From contig RFHZ01000101.1 of NCBI GenBank assembly GCA_003696125.1, positions 1-7,557 of the forward strand: DNA of 7,557 nucleotides. The letters are read 5' to 3'. How positions within the stretch are numbered: position 1 is the first letter of the stretch; the number at the start of each line of letters is the position of its first letter. The stretch is from Nitrospinota bacterium. Its GTDB lineage: Bacteria; Tectomicrobia; Entotheonellia; J063. Under the pieces are notes generated by a model. That model was given only the letters and a program-made list of their open reading frames with translations. It was not told the origin of the DNA and searched no databases. Positions 1 to 5,515 of this stretch are shown in pieces. The position numbers and the translations under genes are program-made.

Positions 1-377
1 GAATAGGCGGTGTCAGCATCTGGCCCCCCATAGGTCTTCTGCCACTCAATATCCCCTTTGGCATCGAGTTTTAAGACCCAGATATCCCCGCTGCCGGCAC
101 CAAAGGACCGGGTCCCACCCGCCACGATGTAGCCACCATCGGGGGTCTGCTGGATGGCGTAGGCGGTGTCAGTATCTGGCCCCCCATAGGTCTTCTGCCA
201 TTGCACCGCGCCACTGGCATCCAGTTTCAGCACCCAGACATCATAATCATAACTGCTTACACCAAAGGTATTAGTCGCACCCGCCATGATGTAACCACCA
301 TCGGGGGTCTGCTGGATAGAACGAGCATAGTCATAATCTCCTGCCCCAATATACGATCCAACATAGGCCTTTGCCCA
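1..377 (-). repeat. Tandem in-frame repeats encoding the C-terminal repeat domain of the M6 protease
   Basis: Three repeat units are visible on the minus strand, starting at Trp542, Trp601 and Trp653 of the protein; the third is cut by the window edge. Unit lengths are 59 and 52 residues. The units share IQQTPDGGYI, an AG(G/A)T.(S/T)FG stretch and D(V/I)WVLKLDA.G. At DNA level, positions 5-44 and 161-200 match at 39 of 40 bases (period 156 bp), and positions 133-155 and 295-317 match exactly over 23 bases. The first unit diverges more at its start (WAKAYVG versus WQKTYGG). Such high DNA identity between neighbouring units points to recent duplication or gene conversion. This is protein-coding, not a CRISPR array. 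Confidence 0.85.
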
Positions 378-2000
378 CGGTGCTGGAGCAAACAGGGTGG
401 CATACATGGTGGCGCCTGACTGGTAGATGTTGATGACCCCGGCATTACTGCTCCTGCCATCCCAGACCTTGCTTGCCGGGGCCGAGGAATCATTGAAGCT
501 GGTGTTATTGCTGGAGCCGGGATAGGGGTCTCCTGCGTCGCCACGGTTTTGATTCTTCTCCAGGTCCCACCGGTTATCCGCCTGCATCAGGGCCACTTTA
601 TAGTGTGTTGTAGCACAGTTACTCGGGGGGTAGCACTCCTCCGTGTTTTTTGTTTTATTTTCCTCGATATGCCAGATGAGGAGTCCTGCACCGGGTAGCC
701 CGGCATCAAAGCCCAACTGTTGCCTGTTCTCGATGAGAAAATACTCTCCCCCCGTGTCAGGGCTCCCGTAGAGCAACTGGTAGACATCTGCATCCTGCGA
801 GGCAGGTTCTATGGGTTCATCAGGCAGGGTACCTACCACCTGGGTGGGAGTAACCCATCCCAACCGGTACTTGCTCCAGGCCGACAGGTGGGCAGGACGA
901 TCGCCAGACCGTGCGACCCTGTTCCAGCTCCCACCTCCCATCAGGCCCCAGTTGCCGATCCCTTCCGAAGAATCATCCGTGTCATAGAGGTCTGGAAGCC
1001 CCAGAGCATGCCCGAACTCATGGCAGAAGGCACCAATGGTTGCGATCCCTCCATCCTTTAACTGTTCGGCTTGCATGGTATAGTCGTTCACCTTTATCTG
1101 CCCACCTCCTGGACAGGAATCATCGGTGGTGTATTCTCCATAGTGGCTGTATCCCGCGTTCTTGGCTTTATTCAGTGACCACTGGTGGGCCCAGATGTCT
1201 GTTGCCACACCAGAGTCGTCTTCCCCCGTGCCCTGATGCACGATGGCCACCACATCCACATAACAGTCCCCATCGTTATCGTATAACGAAAAGTCCACCG
1301 TGGGATCAGCCGCCTGCACCGCCTCGTACACCAGGTCTCCCGGCCACTTATCGTTACCTTTGGCATCATTGGCCCCATAATAATCGTGATTCTTTGCTGC
1401 GGTATACCACCCGAAAACATCCCCATCCACAGTAAAGTTGAAGTAGGAGACCTCGGCATAGTAATCGCTCATGCTGTTGTTGCCTGTGCCAAACAGCAGG
1501 GTGTCAAACTGGGGTGGGGTGTACGTGGTGGCAGTATCCGTAAAGTTGATCAGGATGACGGGAAGAGAGGCGATACCGGAAGGAGGCACAACCTGCTGGC
1601 TGTTTCCTCGGGGAAGGGGGGGCTTGAACTCCGGTCCCTTACGGCCCTCCGGCGCAGGGCCTCTCCGTTGAGGTCTTAGATATTTGGGAACACCTGGGGG
1701 AGGCTGATCCCATCCCACCACCCTGTGCGAAGGCACAAGCCGTCCTTCCGCATCCAGCGTGGCGTAATGCCAGTTGCCGGTCGCCCTGTTGAAGATGATC
1801 GTATACCCCTCCAGGGTCTCCCAGCCATGGAGTCTTTCATCCCCCCACTGCCGGGCGGCAAAGGTGGTACCGTCGGCCTGCCGGAGGGTGTGGACACGAG
1901 GAGAGGCAGGTACCGCCTCTGCAGGCTGGCTCATCGCCAGAAAAAGGCTAAACATTACCAGCAAGGGAAACAGGAAGAGTTTTGGGCGTATGACCTCCAT
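1..2000 (-). CDS. Secreted M6-family (immune inhibitor A-like) zinc metalloprotease with C-terminal repeats, 3' end cut by window
   Basis: The frame is open from ATG at 2000-1998 to the left edge (666 codons, no stop), so the C-terminus is missing. An AAGGAG site at 2015-2010 sits 9 nt upstream of the ATG. Residues 1-29 form a signal peptide (charged start, hydrophobic core, AEA before the predicted cut). Residues 30 to about 140 look like a propeptide. The catalytic domain starts near residue 145 (LPVILINF) and carries an Asp-rich calcium-loop-like DNDGDCYVD (241-249), the zinc motif HEFGHALGLPD (327-337, HExxHxxGxxD) and a Met-turn-like stretch NWGLMGGGSWN with Met354. The following SAWSKYRLGW, EYFLIENRQ and GLLIWHIEE motifs are typical of M6 peptidases. 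From Trp542 come repeats containing IQQTPDGGYIxAG and WVLKLD, probably a beta-rich surface or propeller-like domain (inferred). The product likely degrades extracellular protein. All zinc ligands and the catalytic Glu are present, so it should be active. The family call is strong; the role of the repeats is uncertain. Confidence 0.93.
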   Translation of the reverse strand, partial: MEVIRPKLFLFPLLVMFSLFLAMSQPAEAVPASPRVHTLRQADGTTFAARQWGDERLHGWETLEGYTIIFNRATGNWHYATLDAEGRLVPSHRVVGWDQPPPGVPKYLRPQRRGPAPEGRKGPEFKPPLPRGNSQQVVPPSGIASLPVILINFTDTATTYTPPQFDTLLFGTGNNSMSDYYAEVSYFNFTVDGDVFGWYTAAKNHDYYGANDAKGNDKWPGDLVYEAVQAADPTVDFSLYDNDGDCYVDVVAIVHQGTGEDDSGVATDIWAHQWSLNKAKNAGYSHYGEYTTDDSCPGGGQIKVNDYTMQAEQLKDGGIATIGAFCHEFGHALGLPDLYDTDDSSEGIGNWGLMGGGSWNRVARSGDRPAHLSAWSKYRLGWVTPTQVVGTLPDEPIEPASQDADVYQLLYGSPDTGGEYFLIENRQQLGFDAGLPGAGLLIWHIEENKTKNTEECYPPSNCATTHYKVALMQADNRWDLEKNQNRGDAGDPYPGSSNNTSFNDSSAPASKVWDGRSSNAGVINIYQSGATMYATLFAPAPWAKAYVGSYIGAGDYDYARSIQQTPDGGYIMAGATNTFGVSSYDYDVWVLKLDASGAVQWQKTYGGPDTDTAYAIQQTPDGGYIVAGGTRSFGAGSGDIWVLKLDAKGDIEWQKTYGGPDADTAY

Positions 2001-2217
2001 TCTGATTCTCTCCTTCTTTATAGGTTATGGTTGGGGATAAGAGGAGGGAAGGAGGACACTTGCTTTCTGATATCTGTAAGGACGGTGGGGACGGTCAGCT
2101 CTCTGGGTAATCCTTCTTCCCACCCGCTGCACGGCTGCCACCAGATCCTGTCTTGGTGAGAGCTCAGTCCTGGCTGCCTATTTATCGACAGGTCTCTGCA
2201 AAAGATTTAGCAGAATT

Positions 2218-2266
2218 TATCCTGGTGAGCAAGAGTTTTCTGGCGATACCTCATGACCCCAGGATA
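2218..2266. repeat. Inverted repeat with 8-bp arms
   Basis: TATCCTGG at 2218-2225 is the exact reverse complement of CCAGGATA at 2259-2266, with 33 bp between them. A further TGAG/CTCA pairing (2226-2229 with 2250-2253) could extend the stem across an internal loop. It could be an operator, a decayed small mobile element or a chance match. No T-tract follows it on either strand, so a terminator is unlikely. Confidence 0.35.
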
Positions 2267-2307
2267 ACAGAGCGACAATAATACAAGAGACCAAGAAGCC
2301 ACGGGCG

Positions 2308-2340
2308 TCTGGTAGGGGCGCGGCGCGCGGTGCCTCTACT
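2308..2340. repeat. REP-like imperfect palindrome, copy 1
   Basis: A GC-rich imperfect palindrome beginning CTGGTAGGGGCGCGGCGC and ending GGTGCCTCTACT. Its two halves can fold into a hairpin with several mismatches and G-T pairs. It is clearly related to the better-conserved palindrome at 5436-5469: both have CTGGTAGGG, a CGC(A/G)GCGC core and a C(C/T)CTAC end, and both lie between genes. Two related copies in one short window suggest a dispersed repeat family of the REP or small palindromic type. This copy is the more degraded of the two. Confidence 0.6.
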
Positions 2341-2399
2341 CACTTCGGCCAAGGATCAGCCATGGTGAGGTATACAGGTGCAGCATGAGGGAAAAATAC

Positions 2400-2443
2400 A
2401 ATCTTTAGAAAATCTTCAGATAATCTTCAAGTAATCTTCAAGT
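2400..2443 (+). promoter_or_regulatory. Four tandem 11-bp direct repeats, probable response-regulator binding array
   Basis: Four head-to-tail 11-bp units occupy 2400-2410, 2411-2421, 2422-2432 and 2433-2443. The last two are identical (AATCTTCAAGT), the second is AATCTTCAGAT and the first is AATCTTTAGAA. The core is AATCTTCA. Direct repeats at one-helical-turn spacing just upstream of a promoter are the usual target layout of OmpR/PhoB-family response regulators, including 11-bp Pho-box units. The last unit overlaps the place where a -35 element would sit, and that -35 is poor, which fits an activator-dependent promoter. The regulator's identity is not visible here. Confidence 0.6.
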
Positions 2444-2468
2444 TTACCCTTTCCGGACATGGTATAGT
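2440..2468 (+). promoter_or_regulatory. Extended -10 promoter reading toward the small secreted protein gene
   Basis: TGGTATAGT at 2460-2468 combines a TGn extension with TATAGT, close to the sigma70 consensus -10. A hexamer 17 bp upstream (AAGTTT, 2440-2445) is a very weak -35 and overlaps the fourth 11-bp repeat. Transcription would start near 2475, giving a leader of about 160 nt before the ATG at 2634. The combination of good extended -10, bad -35 and upstream direct repeats suggests activation by a bound regulator. Confidence 0.55.
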
Positions 2469-2516
2469 GATGGCCATAGCCTTTAGAGAAGGGCTCCATC
2501 TTGATCAGGAGGGGAC

Positions 2517-2588
2517 ATGTGGAACAGGACCCTTCCAGCATCTCGAGATACCGTGGCGGAGTGCTCCGCCCCATTTTTCCTCAGGTGA
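2517..2588 (+). CDS. Possible 23-residue leader peptide in the 5' leader of the secreted protein gene
   Basis: ATG at 2517 follows AGGAGG at 2507-2512 with a 4-nt gap, a strong Shine-Dalgarno match. It opens a 23-codon frame that starts MWNRTLPASR, ends CSAPFFLR and stops at TGA 2586-2588. The frame lies between the predicted promoter and the gene at 2634, and it runs through a terminator-like hairpin and its T-tract (2555-2578). A translating ribosome would therefore melt or cover that hairpin. No run of one amino acid is present, so classic amino-acid attenuation is not indicated. It may be a regulatory minicistron or an accidental frame beside a purine-rich site. There is no known homologue that I can name. 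Confidence 0.35.
   Translation: MWNRTLPASRDTVAECSAPFFLR
2555..2578 (+). terminator. Terminator-like hairpin in the leader of the secreted protein gene (possible attenuator)
   Basis: GGCGGAG at 2555-2561 pairs perfectly with CTCCGCC at 2564-2570, and CCATTTTT follows (T-run 2574-2578). The stem is 6-7 GC-rich base pairs with a tiny loop. It sits after the predicted promoter and before the ATG at 2634, so if functional it would end transcription early. An upstream pairing, GAAGGG 2488-2493 with CCCTTC 2530-2535, adds further leader structure. The short T-run makes efficiency doubtful. Confidence 0.45.
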
Positions 2589-2633
2589 GAAGGGTACCAC
2601 ACCCTTTCACCACAACCAGAAAAGGAGAAGGAG

Positions 2634-3224
2634 ATGAAGAAACTCACCATCTTTACCATGATAATCACTATCTTGGTGCTGTCGGGAACGTCCTGGGCGG
2701 CACGGCGAGGCGTGACCGAGATCAGTGAAGGCACCATCCGGAAAGTATATATCCAGAAACCGCTGGTCGGTGCCAAGGGTTACGTGGTGGCCGACTGGGA
2801 ACAGGGACAGGTGCGGGTCGAGGTCAAGAACTTCCCCCCCTCCGATACCGGCTACGAGGCGTTCCTCTTTACGATCGATGTGCCGACCTACATGGGCAAG
2901 ATGTTTGTCGGCGGTGACAAGCGTAACGGGATAGTCGCGAACCCACCGGCTTTTGGAGAGGTGGCCGGCTTGATCACCCAGTGGTACAGCCTGGGGGACC
3001 TCACCATGGATGCCAAGGGGAACGGGACCCTGGAGTACCGCGGCGGCGAGAATCTCTATGCCAAGGGGTTGAACATGATCTTCATCTTTGAGAAGGTGAC
3101 CCCAGGCCGGCATGTCGGACCTGAGGATGTCAGCAAGCTCATGGTGGAGTGTAACGGTCCCCTGACCGGGACCAGGGGCTCGGAGGGGATGGAGAAGGCG
3201 TTGACCATCTTTTCCCAAAATTAG
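2634..3224 (+). CDS. Small exported protein of unknown function (196 residues)
   Basis: The start ATG at 2634 follows AAGGAG at 2622-2627 with 6 nt between; a second AAGGAG abuts the ATG. Residues 1-22 form a signal peptide (MKK, a hydrophobic run, then SWA before the predicted cut). The mature part of about 174 residues is rich in Gly, Val and aromatic residues and looks beta-rich. Notable stretches are VRVEVKNFPP (60-69), TIDVPTYMGKMFVGGDKRNG (80-99), GLITQWYSLGDL (112-123), GNGTLEYRGG (129-138) and KLMVECNGPLTGT (168-180). There is one mature cysteine (Cys173), so no internal disulfide is possible. No lipobox or membrane anchor is seen. A loose resemblance to small secreted beta-sandwich domains is only an impression. 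The gene has its own promoter and leader, is divergent from the protease, and may be independently regulated. I do not recognise the family. Confidence 0.88.
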   Translation: MKKLTIFTMIITILVLSGTSWAARRGVTEISEGTIRKVYIQKPLVGAKGYVVADWEQGQVRVEVKNFPPSDTGYEAFLFTIDVPTYMGKMFVGGDKRNGIVANPPAFGEVAGLITQWYSLGDLTMDAKGNGTLEYRGGENLYAKGLNMIFIFEKVTPGRHVGPEDVSKLMVECNGPLTGTRGSEGMEKALTIFSQN

Positions 3225-3297
3225 CCTGCCCGCAGGAACTGTGACTCTCATTGGAGGACTTTTGCGCCTCAGGAACTGAACGCTGCCTGCAGGTCTG

Positions 3298-3361
3298 CAC
3301 CGCCGGGAACGCCTGGGAGCGATAGAGCAAAGGCCCTGCGTTCCCTGCGGGATCGGCGGTG
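3298..3361 (+). other. Long nested hairpin in the spacer between the two small secreted protein genes
   Basis: CACCGCC (3298-3304) followed directly by GGGAACGC (3305-3312) pairs with GCGTTCCC (3338-3345) and GGCGGTG (3355-3361). This gives two perfect stems of 8 and 7 bp, contiguous on the left arm and separated by a 9-nt bulge on the right. The inner stem can gain GGG/CCC pairs beyond a small bulge. No T-tract follows, so it is not a standard intrinsic terminator. It may be an RNA element in the leader of the gene at 3423, an mRNA-stabilising structure for the gene at 2634, or a decayed palindromic repeat. The rest of the 3225-3422 spacer holds only a short CCTGC/GCAGG palindrome at 3225-3236 and ACAGATCTGT at 3389-3398. 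Confidence 0.5.
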
Positions 3362-3422
3362 AACTCTTCGTCAATACCAGGACCCGACACAGATCTGTAT
3401 GGTTTACAGATAAGGAGTACGT

Positions 3423-3893
3423 ATGATGCACTGGCTATTCAGGAAAAAGAGCTACACCATTCTCTGCCTGCTAGGGATGGGACTCATCCTGGGTGGCGTA
3501 CTCTCGGCTGCTGCGCAGGAGGAGCGAGGCCCCCAACCCACCCCGCCCCTGGCCGGAACCAGATGGCTTATCAGTTATCTCGATCTGGGATTGTCCGATT
3601 GTGTCACCTTCTTCGCCGATGGCACGTTTGAGGCCGATTCGGCCAGCGTTTTGGAGGGAGCACCTCCCGGGCAATGGCATGCGGTAACGGTCTCCCGTGC
3701 CATCACCCTCTTTACCGCCTTTCAATCCAACTTTCCCGGCCAGACGGGTGAGGGGAATCCCTTTACCCAGAGTTTGGGCGGGGTTGTCGTACGTGACAAC
3801 CTGTTGATAGGGACCTCGGTGTACAACGATGGAACCCGCACCGCCGTGCAAGGGGCGCCCGATCCTGACTGTGACGTGGGATTCGGAGGATAA
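3423..3893 (+). CDS. Small exported protein of unknown function (156 residues)
   Basis: AAGGAG at 3412-3417 lies 5 nt before ATG 3423 and 8 nt before the in-frame ATG 3426. Either start is possible and they differ by one Met. Residues 1-31 form a signal peptide (RKK, a hydrophobic core, then SAAA before Gln32). A Pro-rich linker (38-42) leads to a mature domain with LAGTRWLISYLDLG (43-56) and VTFFADGTFEAD (61-72). An opening of the type L.GT.W plus F..DGTF is shared by small secreted lipocalin-like and META-type beta-barrel domains, so that fold is a guess. Two mature cysteines (Cys60, Cys150) could form a disulfide. The C-terminus is Gly/Asp-rich and short. It lies 198 bp after another small exported protein in the same direction, so co-transcription is possible. 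Function is unknown. Confidence 0.82.
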   Translation: MMHWLFRKKSYTILCLLGMGLILGGVLSAAAQEERGPQPTPPLAGTRWLISYLDLGLSDCVTFFADGTFEADSASVLEGAPPGQWHAVTVSRAITLFTAFQSNFPGQTGEGNPFTQSLGGVVVRDNLLIGTSVYNDGTRTAVQGAPDPDCDVGFGG

Positions 3894-3904
3894 TCTTTTT
3901 TTAG

Positions 3905-3943
3905 CTGCGGTAGCCTCTGGAGAGAGGGCTGCCGCAGTCTTCC
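3905..3943 (+). terminator. Candidate terminator hairpin after the second small secreted protein gene
   Basis: CTGCGGTAGCC at 3905-3915 pairs with GGCTGCCGCAG at 3927-3937, forming an 11-bp stem with one G-T pair. It is followed by TCTTCCT, only moderately T-rich. A clean seven-T run (3896-3902) instead lies before the stem, directly after the stop codon. The position, just downstream of a plus-strand stop and upstream of a new promoter, supports transcription termination, but the T-tract placement is imperfect. Confidence 0.45.
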
Positions 3944-3960
3944 TGGTCAGACCCTGACCA
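3944..3960. repeat. Second perfect hairpin, 7-bp stem
   Basis: TGGTCAG (3944-3950) and CTGACCA (3954-3960) are exact reverse complements around a 3-nt loop. The hairpin follows the candidate terminator stem immediately. It may act with it as a tandem termination or mRNA-end structure, or be a protein-binding palindrome upstream of the importer promoter. Confidence 0.4.
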
Positions 3961-4025
3961 CACAACAGCCCTCCTGAAGCCGCAGGAAGCCCAATGCGGT
4001 GGATATCTCCCCAGAGAGAAAAAGC

Positions 4026-4053
4026 TTGACAAGCATACGCTACCCGGTATATT
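4026..4053 (+). promoter_or_regulatory. Sigma70-type promoter for the LIV-type importer operon
   Basis: A perfect TTGACA -35 hexamer (4026-4031) is followed by a 16-bp spacer and TATATT (4048-4053), which matches five of six consensus -10 bases. Transcription would begin near 4060, giving a leader of about 65 nt before the binding-protein ATG at 4125. The near-consensus elements predict strong expression. No obvious operator was found apart from the TGGTCAG/CTGACCA palindrome about 65 bp upstream. Confidence 0.72.
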
Positions 4054-4124
4054 GTAGCCTTACCGTTGTCTCCTGCGTCCGTTCCTCATTACAACTTGTA
4101 ATCAAAGAAAAGGAGGACTAATTG

Positions 4125-5366
4125 ATGAAAGGAAAAAGGCTCTCGCGCCGGCAGTTTCTACACGCAGTGATGGGGGGAGGAGTTGGAACCGGGCTTGTGC
4201 TCAGCGGATTCTATCGTCCTCGACCAGCCTACGGACAGGAACCGATTCCTATTCTGGGCGCGATTCCACTTACCGGTCCCTATGCCTTTGAAGGGGGGCT
4301 ACTGCGACGTGGACACGAGATGGCCATTCAGAAAGACTTCAACGGGAAGGTGCTGGGACGACCGATCAAGTACGTGATCCGTGATACAGAGACCGATGCC
4401 GGGACAGCAACCCGTCGGGTGGCCGAAGCGATCGATACGGAGGATGTGAGAGCTATCGTCGGTCCCTGGTCCAGCGGAGTGGCCCTGGCCATCACCGACG
4501 TTGCCAAGCAGAAGAAACGGGTCCACTACTTCAGCGGTGGCACCCATCATCTGGCCGGCAAGGACTGTCATCGTTACGGCTTTCAGTGGGCAGCCAGCCC
4601 CTATACCGCGGCCTGGGCCGTGCTGGAATATGTGATGAAGACCAAGCCTGATGCCAAACGCTGGTACATGCTCACCGTCGATTACGCCTTTGGCTGGGCC
4701 ATCGAAGAGTTCGCCACCCTGATCGGGGAAAAAGAGTACGGCATCAACTTTGTAGGAAAAGATCGGCATGTCCTGGGAGAACGTGAATATAGTCCCTTTA
4801 TCACCAAAGCGGCGGCGGTACGCCCGGATGTTCTCCTCCTGAACAACTTCGGCCTGGATGCGGTACAGGCGATCCGAGAAGCTCACGCTTTTGGGATCGC
4901 TCAGGACACCCAGATCGTGGTGATGTGGAGTAGCGGCTTTGAGGACTATATCCAGTTGACCCCGGAGATGCGGGATGGCCTGATCATCGGCTCCAACTTC
5001 TATCCCAAGATCGATACGCCGGTGGCCAAGCGCTGGGTACAGATGTACCAGGAGCAGTTTGGGGAATTGCCCGGATACGCTCCCAGCTCCAACTACAGCA
5101 TGATGCGTATCCTGCTGCGGGCGATCGAGCGGGCCGGAAGTGATAAACCGGCTGAAATCGTGAAAGCCCTGGAAGGGTGGGAATTCGAAGACCTTCTGGG
5201 CAAGATGTCCATCGATCCGAATACGCACCAGACCATCCGTCCCTACTTCGTGACCCGGGGGAAGGCCAAAGGGAAGGATAAGCTCGATGTCGCGGATATC
5301 GTCCACTCCTCAGACAAACCGATGCCGCGTGAGTTGAACGAGTGCAAGGATATCGGTTCCCTGTAG
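4125..5366 (+). CDS. Tat-exported periplasmic binding protein of a LIV-type (branched-chain amino acid/amide) ABC importer
   Basis: ATG 4125 is preferred over the TTG at 4122 because AGGAGG (4111-4116) lies 8 nt before it. The product is 413 residues, normal for the family. The N-terminus has a twin-arginine signal (SRRQFL at 7-12, a hydrophobic core, then AYG before the predicted cut near residue 37), so it is probably folded before export. The mature protein is a type I periplasmic binding fold of the Leu/Ile/Val-binding group. It has IPLTGPYAFEGG (47-58), GRPIKYVIRDTETDAG (78-93) and IVGPWSSG (111-118), the last being the expected first ligand-binding loop, followed by HYFSGGTHH (134-142). 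It delivers ligand to the two permeases downstream. The ligand may be a branched-chain amino acid, amide, urea or another small polar molecule; sequence alone does not decide. It has its own strong promoter, and a 170-bp gap with a palindrome separates it from livH. Confidence 0.93.
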   Translation: MKGKRLSRRQFLHAVMGGGVGTGLVLSGFYRPRPAYGQEPIPILGAIPLTGPYAFEGGLLRRGHEMAIQKDFNGKVLGRPIKYVIRDTETDAGTATRRVAEAIDTEDVRAIVGPWSSGVALAITDVAKQKKRVHYFSGGTHHLAGKDCHRYGFQWAASPYTAAWAVLEYVMKTKPDAKRWYMLTVDYAFGWAIEEFATLIGEKEYGINFVGKDRHVLGEREYSPFITKAAAVRPDVLLLNNFGLDAVQAIREAHAFGIAQDTQIVVMWSSGFEDYIQLTPEMRDGLIIGSNFYPKIDTPVAKRWVQMYQEQFGELPGYAPSSNYSMMRILLRAIERAGSDKPAEIVKALEGWEFEDLLGKMSIDPNTHQTIRPYFVTRGKAKGKDKLDVADIVHSSDKPMPRELNECKDIGSL

Positions 5367-5435
5367 CAATCTGTGCTTCTGTACTCGCTAAATCCTTTGT
5401 GCCTGGTTTATTGCAGTCAGGTGTTCCGTGTTCAG

Positions 5436-5469
5436 CTGGTAGGGACGCAGCGCACTGCGCCCCTACCAG
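5436..5469. repeat. REP-like palindrome, copy 2, between binding protein and permease genes
   Basis: A 34-bp near-perfect palindrome: the left half begins CTGGTAGGGACGCAGCG and the right half ends ACTGCGCCCCTACCAG. Only two base-pair positions fail to match, both A-C type. It would form a long GC-rich RNA hairpin. It resembles the copy at 2308-2340. It lies in the 170-bp gap after the binding protein stop and before livH, where hairpins in other transport operons protect the upstream message and lower downstream expression. No T-tract follows, so it is not a strong terminator. The remainder of the gap is unremarkable and T-rich in its right half. Confidence 0.7.
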
Positions 5470-5515
5470 ACATCTGATGCCTCTGTGCCTTTGTCCCTTT
5501 GTGCTTTATACTCAC

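Larger units (their letters stand above)
2001..2633. other. Long divergent intergenic region between the protease and a small secreted protein gene
   Basis: This 633-bp stretch separates divergent genes and contains no convincing full-size coding region. Its left third (2016-2210) shows nothing I can name apart from the protease ribosome binding site at 2010-2015. A weak candidate promoter for the protease can be read on the minus strand near 2200-2230 (a TTGCTC hexamer, 17 bp, then TAAATC), but it is poor and I do not list it separately. The rest contains an 8-bp inverted repeat, a REP-like palindrome, an 11-bp repeat array, a plus-strand promoter and a structured leader, each listed separately. 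Confidence 0.6.

Noticed and set aside
1-320. CRISPR-like or satellite array
   Set aside because: The periodicity (about 156-162 bp) is in frame with a protein and encodes a repeated domain; there are no short repeats with unique spacers.
911-1435. 174-codon plus-strand open frame
   Set aside because: Antisense to the zinc-motif region of the protease; Pro/His/Arg-rich product typical of shadow frames.
1550-1640. Apparent frameshift in the M6 protease between propeptide and catalytic domain
   Set aside because: A first reading gave a stop here, but careful counting of the C-run on the minus strand (seven C residues after AAG) keeps one frame open from 2000 to the left edge. The gene is intact within the window.
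2400-2443. Plasmid-type iteron origin
   Set aside because: Only four 11-bp units, directly upstream of a promoter, with no DnaA box, AT-rich unwinding element or replication gene nearby.
3225-3236. CCTGC/GCAGG palindrome directly after the stop as a terminator
   Set aside because: A 5-bp stem with a 2-nt loop and no T-tract is too weak to call.
2607-3431. 274-codon minus-strand open frame across the small secreted protein gene
   Set aside because: It overlaps a gene with good signal peptide and ribosome site, has no recognisable domain, and crosses the structured spacer.
4299-5306. 335-codon minus-strand open frame opposite the binding protein
   Set aside because: It lies entirely antisense to a clear family member, has no recognisable domain, and reflects the codon bias of the real gene.
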